DNA from: Telmatactis stephensoni
Taxonomy: Eukaryota; Cnidaria; Anthozoa; Actiniaria; Isophelliidae
Assembly: GCA_029948255.1 (NCBI GenBank)
Contig: JALIZF010001449.1
Location: forward strand, 186,001-250,000
Direction: 5' to 3'
DNA length: 64,000 nucleotides
Position 1 is the stretch's first letter; the number at the start of each line of letters is the position of its first letter. The notes beneath the pieces were generated by a model, which saw only the letters and a program-made list of their open reading frames with translations, was not told the origin of the DNA and made no database searches. Positions 49,176-58,939 of the stretch are shown here, piece by piece. Position numbers and translations under genes: made by a program.

Positions 49176-50535
49176 TCGAAACATAATTACTAGTTTGCTT
49201 TTGCACTTGTCATCGATCTCCGAGAGGTAGGTCAGCCTGATTGTACTTCTTTGTATGCTGTTGAATGTGATGGTATTGAACATGGTAACGCGCACTGCTT
49301 TTGAGCTTCAGTTCTAAAAGCGTACACTTTGTGTATTCCTCATGCATGACCGTCACTGCTATGTGGTAGCTGACTTGGACTATATTGTATGCGATAGACG
49401 CTAGCACGTTAACTGCTTTAACAACAGATTTACCTAAATTTCAAATTTTTGTTTTAGTTTCAGCGTATGTTTCTTGAGTTACAACGCAAAAGGTCTTTAC
49501 TACTGGTAAATATATTATTTGACGAGGCAATTTCAGGAGAGGATGCACAATGCCAGGAAAGGCGCACCAACACACTACCAGAGTTTTTTATGAAAAATCA
49601 TATATGAGAAAATAGGAAACAAAGCCGTCTGAGGAGGACCCCCTCTTAATCCGTCTCTGTTTTGTATTATAAGGGTAATAAATGAATGAAACTTTCTCCT
49701 CGATTATTATTATTATAATTATTATTTTTAAATATTTTATACATATAAAATTAATACAATTAATGTGATATTCATATAAAATAGACTAAAATACTGAGAC
49801 GCCCCAGATATCTTTATCATGGACGGAGGAGAAGTGAATCACTCAAAGGCAAGACAATCAGTCGTAAGTGTTAGTTGCATGTGAAAGGGTAAGTGAATGG
49901 TAAGTGACACATCTTTAAAAATTGTATAAAACATAAGTACGCGCACCTAACTGCAAGAACATTGTCATATAAAAAAGGCATTTTGTGATTCAGTGAATCA
50001 ATTAAGGATTAGTTAGAAAAGACAAAAGAAGAGCCCTCAAGGGAGATCCTTTTTTTGTCTTCTACAATGACAACGTTCTTGCAATTAGGGGTATATATTT
50101 TTACTAGCTGGCAAAAAGAAGACTCTGATGAGCTAGCTGGCAAAAAAATCCATACTGGAGCGCTACCTGTCTGGAAAACCATTTTCATACCGAATCCTGG
50201 CTGGGAAACCATTTTCATACCGCTTCCTGGCTGGGAAACCATGTTTAAACACTGACGGCTGGCTGGGAAATTGGTTATGAAATTGTGGCTGGCTGGCACT
50301 GCGGAGCGGATATTTTTTTCCCAGGTTTGTTAATAATTAACTGTAATTTGCGTGGGAACACTTGTCAAGTGATCTAGACATCAATTTATGTAAATTGAGG
50401 AAAGTGGGTCGTTGAGCACTCTTGCAGTCTGGTGCTGATGTCGGATCTATTTAGTGCTTCACTATTGGCGTTCACGGTAACACAAGAACAAATATACTGC
50501 GTCACTCCCAGCACGATATCAAATGCCATTGTATA
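49176..50535. other. Non-coding stretch with the second GGCTGGC array
   Basis: Contains an ATT-rich segment (49705-49790) and, at 50095-50300, units of CCTGGCTGGGAAACCAT (three close copies at 50177-50242), then GCGGAGCGGATATTT at 50304-50318. No gene. Confidence 0.5.
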
Positions 50536-50655
50536 CACCCTTTCCGAGAAACTTTGTCACCCGTGAAGGGTAAAGCGTATGAACTAGTGGCGCGGGGGAT
50601 CATGGGACTGTTTACATTTGGCCACGTGCACTTTGGTAAACGGGTCATAGCAATC

Positions 50656-52178
50656 ATGCCGCGAGCATTAAGTGACGATTTACGGATGAGAAGCGTACTT
50701 CTGTATGGCTTAAACCATATATATATAGCAAAAGTGACATTGCAGTTCGCCTTGGAATGTCTTCAAAGTCTGTGTTACGATTCTCCCGACGATATTACGA
50801 GAAAGGAAGTGTTTGTGCTGACAAACCAGGAAGAACAGCTGGTTCGTATTCACTTTCGCAACAAGAACAAGCCGTCTTGATGCAAGAATTGTTAGAACAC
50901 CAAGAAAGAACTCTAGCTACACACGTTGAAGGAGTATGTGGTGCCAGGGTTGCTGTGTCTACTTTGTACGACTATTTCAAAAGAAATGGCATCACACGTA
51001 AAGTGGTAAGCTGAATTAAATGTTAAATGCGTGTTTCTGTGATCATACATATTGTATTCTAAGGCTACGTTTACACGGTACCGGTTGAAATTTTAATCGG
51101 TTGAAAATTTGTACATGTAAGTGTTTTGTTTACACGGAGTCAGACAAATCGTACAAACGGCTAGCCGTGCAAATTTTCGTGTAAACGGAAGATTTTGAGT
51201 GTGTTTGTCCAAAAAAGAGACGGTTCCATGTAAACAGCATGTACCGGTTTTATTTTCGACCGGTTAAAATTTCAACCGGTACCGTGTAAAGGCAGTCTAA
51301 AATTCAATGAACTAAAAATAACAAATTAAATTGTTGCAATTTTTCATTTAATACATTTCCCTTTTGGTGTTTATAGCTCAAAAGAATTCCTTATCAAAGA
51401 TGCGAAGAAGATCGAATAAACTATTGGTCTGTGGTCTCACTATTCAATCCTAGCTGCGATGTTTGTGTTCCTTGACGAGTGTGAATTTGTAAGTCCTCAT
51501 TATGTCATGCCGTTTTAACTGATCTCACTGGTTTGTCACACTGACAGAGATTATAACAAATGTTTCCGAATTCCAAGATAAACGCATTTCGAGACGATTT
51601 GGATACAGTTTTCGAGGCTATCGAGCTCAAACACAAAGATGGTATGGCAATTGGGGTCCCAGGATTACTGCTATCCCTGTCATCTGCACGGAAGGAATAA
51701 TAGACTTGAGTATCCGCCGCGGGAATACTAATGAAGATAAATTTCTTGAATTTGTGAATGAAAAACTTATTCCTAATCTACAGCCGTTTGATGGGATTAA
51801 TCCTCGTTCTGTGGTTGTAATGGGTAATTATAATCACTCAAGCCGTTTTCATCAGAAATTTTGTTATATTGCAATGCATAAAACTTTACGACGACATTTT
51901 CATTGCGTTTTATTACAGATAATGCTACAATTCACCGCTGTCGTCGTGTAGTTCAAGCTATAAATACTAGCGGCGCGCTTGTGGTATTCTTGCCATCTTA
52001 TAGCCCTGACGTCAATCCATGTGAGAACGTTTTCGCTCAAGCAAAAAGTTGGATTAGAGCAAATGATGTCGTGTGGCAAGTATGTCGCGATAATCCAGAG
52101 GAAATGGTGCTTGAAGCCTTCATGCAAATCTCTGATGCAGACATTAGAAACTATTTACGATTTAATAATTACTTGTAA
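50656..52178 (+). pseudogene. Tc1/mariner (IS630-like) DD34E transposase, intron-containing, two frameshifts
   Basis: Likely exons: 50656-51005, 51377-51488, 51550-51823 and 51919-52178. The N-terminus MPRALSDDLR then SDIAVRLGMSSKSVLRFSRR is a helix-turn-helix region, followed by LYDYFKRNGITRK. Catalytic motifs: FVFLDECEF (first Asp), VVVMDNATIH (second Asp, its codon split G|AT by a phase-1 intron) and SPDVNPCENVF (Glu). The second Asp and the Glu are separated by 34 residues, hence DD34E. The frame breaks at an (AT)n run near 50725 and again near 51460 just before the first Asp motif. The catalytic residues themselves are intact. A 240-bp MITE fills the first intron. Confidence 0.75.
51059..51300. 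repeat. MITE nested in the first transposase intron
   Basis: Inverted ends TACGTTTACACGGTACCGGT and ACCGGTACCGTGTAAAGGCA, with a second internal pair (TTTACACGG and CCATGTAAAC). Target duplication not determined. Confidence 0.7.
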
Positions 52179-52453
52179 AGTCCTCCCTTACTCTTATTAT
52201 TTTCTGCAAATGACTTGGGGGGGGGGGGGGGAGTTGAAAAGGGCATAAATTTTTTGGGTATAACCGTAATTTTTCGCCTTGCATGGCAGCAATTTTTTTT
52301 CTGAATTTTCTTAACTGGATATATATATATATTTTTGATTTTGTAGCCCCTCTCCCCCCATCACTTTTCTAATAGTCCGTCCCTTATAGGCATGTGAATG
52401 ATACTCAATAACAAACAAAACAATAACTGTGTACATAATTGTCTACATGATAA

Positions 52454-55043
52454 TTAAAGTTTCTTGAGATCTTCTAACATCTTCTTCTTCTGTTCCTCAA
52501 ACTCATCATTGCTAAGTACATTGGCATCTCTAAGGTTCTTCAACTCAACAAGCTGTTCAAGAATCATCCCTCGAGCTTTGATCTACGAAAAGTAAAAAAA
52601 CAAAAAAAACGGCTCTTTCAATTTTTAACAATACCATGTGTCAAAAACTGTCCTCCTATTCTAACATTTTAAAAAGAGGACAAACCTTTGCTTCATTTGG
52701 TCCCGTGGTGGAATCCACTTGTTTTACGGCCTGAAGTGAGGTAGAACTGCTAGCTGAAGTTGAGGTTATAGTCGACGTCGACGTAGAAGTAGCTGCACCA
52801 GTAGGCTCTAGTGCAAAAAAGGGAGCATTTGGAGGTACGGTCTCATCGCGGTGACTCCCATTTACCTAAAAACCATTATCACATCCATTGTTACTGAGGT
52901 TAAACCATTATTGGCTCTTGTGTGGACGATTATTACCCCAATTTTATCCGCGTTTTTTGGCAGCCGCTTTTATTGCGGTTTTAAGAAGGCGCCAAAAACC
53001 CCAAAATTTCAAAAATTACCAGTCGTTTAGGCCCAGTTTACAAGTCGAACTTTTACCGCGTCGAATCTTATTGCCTTTGCATTCGAGCGCCGTTTTCCTT
53101 GAAATGAGCAGAAGTATGTATGCCAAACTTAAGGACGGTGCCCACTATTGTCAGCGCGCACTGCGTTCTGCGCATGACCCTTCGTAGTAAAAACATCGTA
53201 AAAACAAAGCAGTTTTGCATTGCGATATTTGGATAAATAAAACTTACTTGCTTGTAGAAAAAACATTTGACTGTTCCTGTAGTAGAATTAAATTCAGTAT
53301 TGATGAATAAAACTCGCTTAAAAACCACTGTTTTGATCACAAGGACTAGATTTGCCTATTGGCGCCAATTTGGAAATGTCCCATAATGCTTTGTAAAATC
53401 TGTCTATACTCTGTATGGAGGGCTAGGGATTTCATCGTATTTCGTACGTTTATTGGTAAATAACTTCTTAAATCGCCTGGATACCCCTCTTTTTTCCTTT
53501 TGTAAATTATAAACCAAAGAAAAATCTAGAATTATATAAGCTTTTTATAAATTTATAATTGAAGAATGATAAAAAATATCACATATTATATTTAGCAATC
53601 AAAGACTAGAGCATCCTAAAACCAAGTAAATATTTTTAAAATAACATTATTTTCTTTGTTTTCGCGGTTTTATGGTATTGCCCTACCAGAGAATTATGCT
53701 TAGAGTGTTTTAGGGAAAAAAAGTTTGAAACTTATTGGAAGTATAGAGGATTTTTTTTTTTTTTTCTTTGGGTCGTCAAAAATGCATTTTCCGCAACATT
53801 TGATGACGTATAACTCATTAAAATGCGTGGTGACCCCCAATTTTTTTCTTGGATTCTAACAGCCTACAATGGGTTCTTTCACACCCATATAGATTTTAGA
53901 GAAAATAATTACTTTCACATTAGAGGGCTCCGTCCTTAACACATGCCTTCAACTGGCGATAAGCAAAAGAAATGATGTTTGAACTGGGCCTTAAATGCGC
54001 GATTTCAAGAAAGGTCGCTGCAAACTTAACTGAATTACCTTATATTAGTAGCCACAAATTACATTGTGACTTTGACAAGCTAGAACACCTAGCTTTTTAC
54101 CTAACAGCTTTATGAAAACTGCTCTACAATTTATCGATCGAGTTGCTAACTTACCAACATTCTTGCCCAACACTTCAGCTTAAAATCGGCAAGACCTGAG
54201 CCATGTGTTTTACGGAGCCTTGACAAATAGTTATTGAAAAGGCTCTTGTCTTCTTCGGCGGAATCGTTTTCTACGAATTTAAAGGGTAAACATTAAATTC
54301 ACGATACCCAACTGACATTATTCTATTATAAATATTCTAAACTGTAAATATAGCAATGGAGGATTTTTAAACCCATAATATAGGTAACAACATTACGAAC
54401 TCGGAAGGAAAGAAGTAGCATTTTATAATGTATTCGTTTTTGATAGGGTTCCCTTTAAATTTTCACGTGCGCCATGCATGCGAATGATTCTAAAATCTAA
54501 AACCTTATTATTAAAACAGAATTATTCAGTAAACAGTCCGATTTATCAAGCTCAACAAAAGAGAAAAGTTAGAAACAGACAGCTAGGATTACGGTTGTTC
54601 TCCTCTTTGAATTGTGTCAAGCTTAAGTACTCAGTATACCTACTTTTCTTCTTGTTGTTTGACGCCTTGAAATCAAGGCACATGACTTCGTCGTCACCGT
54701 ACTTGTCGTCGTCCACAGTCACTCGTTTCTTTGGCAAACTCAGTGTATGTGGCTTCAACCAAAATGTGACATAGTTTTGGCTCTCAGTTAAATAGGCCTC
54801 TCTTAGATGTTCATCTGTACAAATCGTTAGTTTTCTCCCTCTCGTGCCAAGATAACCAATATCAAAACTGCTGGCGTCCTTTGCTGGGCTTATCTCTTCA
54901 GCATGTTTCTTCACTAAATAGCTTTTCAACTCTTGGACATTTTTGAATACTGATACTTCTCTCAAAGAAAACATGGAAAGTTGATTTTTGTTCTCATGCT
55001 CATAAACTTTTTGCATTACATTAATGGATACTGTGTCGGCCAT
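52454..55043 (-). CDS. Accessory gene of the transposon: 274-residue protein with a SHOCT-like C-terminus
   Basis: Exons on the minus strand: 55043-54644, 54270-54155, 52865-52686 and 52582-52454 (825 nt). Phases 1, 0, 0 agree; donors GTAGGT, GTAAGT, GTTTGT. Residues 1-135 have a compact ubiquitin/PB1-like look (LREVSVFKNVQELKSYLVKK, FDIGYLGTRGRKLTICTDEH, LREAYLT, YVTFWLKP) then a Lys-rich linker. Exon 2 gives NNYLSRLRKTHGSG and KLKCWARML. Exon 3 is a Ser/Thr-rich linker. Exon 4 (GMILEQLVELKNLRDANVL, then SNDEFEEQKKKMLEDLKKL) resembles a SHOCT domain, a short oligomerisation helix pair. No frame damage is seen, unlike the transposase in the same element. The start codon lies about 20 bp inside the right inverted repeat region, so the promoter probably lies in that repeat. 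I recall similar uncharacterised cnidarian proteins; function unknown. Confidence 0.65.
53030..53990. mobile_element. 961-bp PIF/Harbinger-type element in intron 2 of the accessory gene
   Basis: Starts GGCCCAGTTTACAAGTCGAA and ends TTTGAACTGGGCC, flanked by TTA at 53027-53029 and 53991-53993. It is the same family as the 229-bp MITE at 7054-7282. A second inverted pair inside (CTTAAGGACGGTGCCC near 53129 and GGGCTCCGTCCTTAA near 53925) marks a nested element. No transposase is visible. Confidence 0.65.
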
Positions 55044-55146
55044 GGCTCTTTCTTTGAATATACATATTTCCCATGATCCCCCGCGCCACTAGTTTATGCG
55101 CTTTTCGCTTCACGGGTGACAAAGTTTCTCGGAAAGGGTGTATACA

Positions 55147-57200
55147 GAAATCATTTAGCAACTTAATCAAAGAAAGCTGAGAAAAAAATATTGCCTGAAT
55201 ATTTTGAACAACATTCACATACAAATCTCGAGATGAACAAAATCCTTTGATTCATATCCATAGTTTAACTGCAGATTTCTGGAAATGTCAAATGAATTCC
55301 AAAGTTACAGGTGCTGATTTGTTCGAGATGATATCATCAAGATCCCCTGTGGTGAAGCTAATGTTCTATAAAGTCTTAAGAAATTTCTTATGTCAGGTAA
55401 TATTTTGTTTTGTTTCTGGTGCAATTGAAGGAATTTCTTTAGGCTTCGTTAGGTTTGCATATCTTAAGTTTCATTTCTTTCAAGGCACATTTCTCTTTGT
55501 TTAACTGCTCCAATTGAATGGATTCTATGATTATGACATCGGGCTCTGAACACACTTGTAGCTGTTCATTGTCTTTCTTTCCACTATTGGATGGCGGCTT
55601 GGCATTTTTGCCAATTTAATCAATCCCGACGAAAAAAGAGAGGATTAGTCCCCGGCCGTCGAGGTTTCTTGGGCCCGAGAAGGCTGGGAACTGAGTCTAG
55701 ACGGAAGGGTCTTAAAAAAAATATTTCCGCTTGTTAGTCAATTTTTATGTAATTAAAAACAAGAAACTTTATTCGTTATAGGTTGCTATCAATAGACGTC
55801 ATATCCCGTCCCGTGCGGAATTTTTACCAGCTGAATTGTAAGTTTTCAAAAGAATTCTTTATGGTTGAACGCTTTTGACCCTCAGTCAAAACTGTTTTTG
55901 CTCTCCAGTCAAACGCAGATAATGAGATTCAACTGCTGATTGATAGCAACCTATAGCTGAATGCAATGTACATTTTAGATGCGGAAAAAAGGAATTCTGT
56001 TGAGGAAACATTGAAAAACCATTATCACTCTCAGCTGACTATAGACTTGCCACAAGTCGACCACCCACGTATTCCTCTAAGCTGACTAGGTCTATTCATG
56101 CAATGCTTGCAAATCACGTGACTACAAACTTGGTCAACTTAACAGGAAAATTGTTTTGAGATGATGGAATCTAAGTCATCTGTGATGGTGCGAATCAGCA
56201 TACCGCGTGTTCTATGAAATCCTTCAGAAAGTTCTTATGTTAGGTAACTATTACATTTTGTTGTATAGCTTATACGTTCCATTTATTTCAAGGCAAGGTT
56301 TCCTTTTCTTGCGCTTATGTCCCATTGAATGGATTTTGTGATTACGTACGTCATTGATGAAATACCGACAATAACTGAGGTAAATTAGTTCAGCAGCGGT
56401 TACTTCAGACCTGGTCGTGCAGTTGACTAAATTAAATCTGTTCACGCAATGCTGGCATATCACGTGATTTTGGTCATAGTCAACGCATTGTTTAGAAATG
56501 ATGGAATGTTGGTTACCTGTGATGGTGAGTGTTGTAACTGTAAGGAATATTTTAGATGTTACTTATGTTAGGAAACTTTTTTCTTGCCTCTGCTGCAATT
56601 GGACAAACTACTTCAGGCTTCATTAAGTTTGCTTACCATACGTTCGTTTTATTTCAAAGCAAGCTTTCCTTTTGTTTCGCTCTCCTCCAATGAATGGATT
56701 CTGTGATTACGTCATTGATGAAATGCCTACAATAACTGAAGTAAATTAGCTCAGTAGCCATTCAGACCAGACCCTGAATAACGTGGATTGAAAAGTTTCA
56801 GGTCAGAGGCCTCAGGAATTAACATTGTGGATATACGGAAAGGTATGTAGTCCTACCCCGTTTTCGAACAACTTCGAGTAAGAGATCTTCGCAACCGCTG
56901 TTTATGAAAAGTTAAGTTGATCACTAAAGCGTGATTAAAGTTATAATAAAGTCAACATTTGCTGTAAGCTTAGATAATTCAGAATGCATTTTGACTCTGA
57001 GTGCAAGTTTAGTTTCTTCAAAACGTCGGTACTATTTTCATCGCAATCTCGCTTTCGGTAAAATACCTTAACGTATGTCATATATGGCCGGCGTCAAGCA
57101 CGTTCCAAGTCCCGCAAAATTCAACCAATTTTTAAATTCAAAGAAAGGATCATATATATACATTGTGTTCAAAAAATTATATATTTGTCATAATTTCAGT
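55147..57200. repeat. Three diverged copies of a 330-400-bp repeat upstream of the 571-residue gene
   Basis: Blocks CTTATGTCAGGTAATA / CTTATGTTAGGTAACT / CTTATGTTAGGAAACT (near 55388, 56234, 56562) are each followed by ATTTCAAGGCA-like text and AATGGATTCTGTGATTACG (near 55517, 56328, 56694). The second and third copies also share ATCACGTGA and GAAATACCGACAATAACTGA-like text. Tandem, old and non-coding as far as I can see. Confidence 0.5.
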
Positions 57201-57223
57201 TCATTCTTTGAAGAATTCTGACA

Positions 57224-58939
57224 ATGAGGCAACCGAGCGCTCATTTTCTAGATTTGCCAGCTCTACTTGGATGGCGAGTGCAATGTCTTCTTTTGGTTGT
57301 TTCCATTGTTATGCAATGCGTTGACTGCACGATGGAATCCAAACATGAAATGGCCAAGACATCAGAACGAAGAGTTTTGAAGAAACGATTTCTAATGGAC
57401 GACGGAACAGATGATGGTAATTTAGTCACTAAATACCTGGTCAGAGACGTTGTTGGAAACAAAATGAAAGTCTTTTGGGATGCAATGGTCGAGAACCATC
57501 ATCCACCGGTCTATGAATTTCAAGGATCAGAGCTTTCACTGATGGACGTTTTCCATGCTTTGCAGTTTTTCCCAATCACCTTCAAAAACAAAATGATCAA
57601 GATCCGGATTCCATTGTACGACTCCGAGTACATGGAAATACAATTTCGGAAAACCATTGATGGGAAATTTACTGCACATCGTATTTATGAAGCGTCGAAA
57701 GCAGTGGACCTTTCTAATGTTAATTTTTTTATCAATAAGTTAAAACAGTGTGTAGTCGTATGTAGCGGTGAAGAGAAAAAAATGCTTCCAAGCATGATGA
57801 GTGAAATCTCTATGGTGAAGTTGAATCCTTTACCGATCAAAATATTTCTGAAACACTTTAAAAGTGCGAAGAAAGGCTACTTGCCTTTATATAATGCTGC
57901 TTTGGAGTTTATGGCTGCAACGTCACTGTTTAGGAATTCATATCAGCATTCAGATCTCGATGAAGGATGGCTTCAAGAAATCGACAAGGATTTGGAGTCA
58001 ATTCGCAAAAAAATGGATAAAGGCCTGAACAGATATATAAAGAGTAGGGAAACGTATAAACTCAAGTACGAGCTTGCAGCAAACATGCTGCAAAGGTCTA
58101 CAGATAATATCGAAATGATCGAATGGCCTCAAAGCCTTCCAAATATCATGACTCTGGACATCCCTTTAAGGAACAAATTCAAAATTTTGCAGTCGTATCC
58201 CTACACCAAAGTGAAAGAAGCTGTTGAACTACCTATAGGGCGGTTAGAAAAAGCAATAATCTACCTATCAAGATCTGAATATGGAAGGGAGCAAATATTG
58301 GTGTCAACTAAGAATGCTAATTGGGAACACTCTAGCAAACGATACGAACAGGATGGGTATTGGAATCCAAACTATTATACCATGGTAAATGTGCTACAAA
58401 GTTTTCCAAATCAGCATCTACTCGCAAAAGTGATGATCAAGGCACTCCAGTCAAAGCCTGGAAACCAGCCAGATTTCCAGAACGTGTTAAAGATAACTGG
58501 TCAAAAGCAAAAAACTGCTACCATCATTCGTCACGCCGTAGAGTTCCTAGTTATTACAATGGTTGCAGAGGCGGCGTCACCAACAGATGACACTAAGGCC
58601 GAGTTCATTCGCCGTATGGCTAACACAATCAAAAAAACTGGCCATTTTCCCGACTTTTGTGCCATGCCCAGGCTTGATGAATTCTTCGGCGCTATGAAGA
58701 CAGGAAGAAGCCCTACCATGGATGATGTTGTTTTGGGTATGCTGAAAAAAATAGACAACAACGGGAATGGGTTTGGAAAGGTTTTCAGCGTGGACAACTT
58801 TCCTGTAAGAAAACTGGGTGGAACACAACTAGGGCGAAAACTTCTCTACGACCTTGGAGACGATGAGATTCCTTCTTACATGATTCGGGAACACACCGAC
58901 GCAATCACTATGAAGGCTCGCCGCTCGTGTACAGGGTGA
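57224..58939 (+). CDS. Intronless secreted protein of 571 residues, family not recognised
   Basis: Uninterrupted ORF from ATG to TGA. Residues 11-35 form a hydrophobic signal segment (QCLLLVVSIVMQC); the next region is basic (SERRVLKKRF), a possible processing site, then acidic. The rest looks alpha-helical and charged, with few Cys. A short motif LQ-x-[FY]-P recurs three times, each before a helix-like stretch: LQFFP (113-117), LQSYP (322-326) and LQSFP (391-395). DNNGNGFGKVF (511-521) resembles an EF-hand loop, but no second one is seen. An acceptor-like TAATTTCAG at 57192-57200 suggests a spliced 5' UTR. An intact frame of this length between non-coding stretches argues for a real, selected gene. 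It could be a domesticated or transferred gene, but codon use does not stand out by eye. Confidence 0.7.
   Translation: MRQPSAHFLDLPALLGWRVQCLLLVVSIVMQCVDCTMESKHEMAKTSERRVLKKRFLMDDGTDDGNLVTKYLVRDVVGNKMKVFWDAMVENHHPPVYEFQGSELSLMDVFHALQFFPITFKNKMIKIRIPLYDSEYMEIQFRKTIDGKFTAHRIYEASKAVDLSNVNFFINKLKQCVVVCSGEEKKMLPSMMSEISMVKLNPLPIKIFLKHFKSAKKGYLPLYNAALEFMAATSLFRNSYQHSDLDEGWLQEIDKDLESIRKKMDKGLNRYIKSRETYKLKYELAANMLQRSTDNIEMIEWPQSLPNIMTLDIPLRNKFKILQSYPYTKVKEAVELPIGRLEKAIIYLSRSEYGREQILVSTKNANWEHSSKRYEQDGYWNPNYYTMVNVLQSFPNQHLLAKVMIKALQSKPGNQPDFQNVLKITGQKQKTATIIRHAVEFLVITMVAEAASPTDDTKAEFIRRMANTIKKTGHFPDFCAMPRLDEFFGAMKTGRSPTMDDVVLGMLKKIDNNGNGFGKVFSVDNFPVRKLGGTQLGRKLLYDLGDDEIPSYMIREHTDAITMKARRSCTG

Larger units (their letters stand above)
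50536..55140. mobile_element. 4.6-kb TA-flanked DNA transposon (Tc1/mariner/IS630-like) with two convergent genes
   Basis: Ends are inverted repeats of about 75 bp: CACCCTTTCCGAGAAACTTT... at 50536 and its complement ending at 55140, including GTCACCCGTGAAG and GGCGCGGGGGATCATGGGA. TA lies at 50534-50535 and at 55141-55142, the Tc1/mariner target. Reading inward from the left is a DD34E transposase gene. Reading inward from the right is an unrelated 274-residue gene. Their stops are 275 bp apart. Nested insertions sit in introns of both genes: a MITE in the transposase and a PIF/Harbinger-type element in the accessory gene. Confidence 0.75.

Noticed and set aside
57270..57420. RVLKKRF followed by acidic residues, resembling an oomycete RxLR-EER effector leader
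   Set aside because: It is not an exact RxLR-EER pattern and the context is animal DNA; chance resemblance is more likely.
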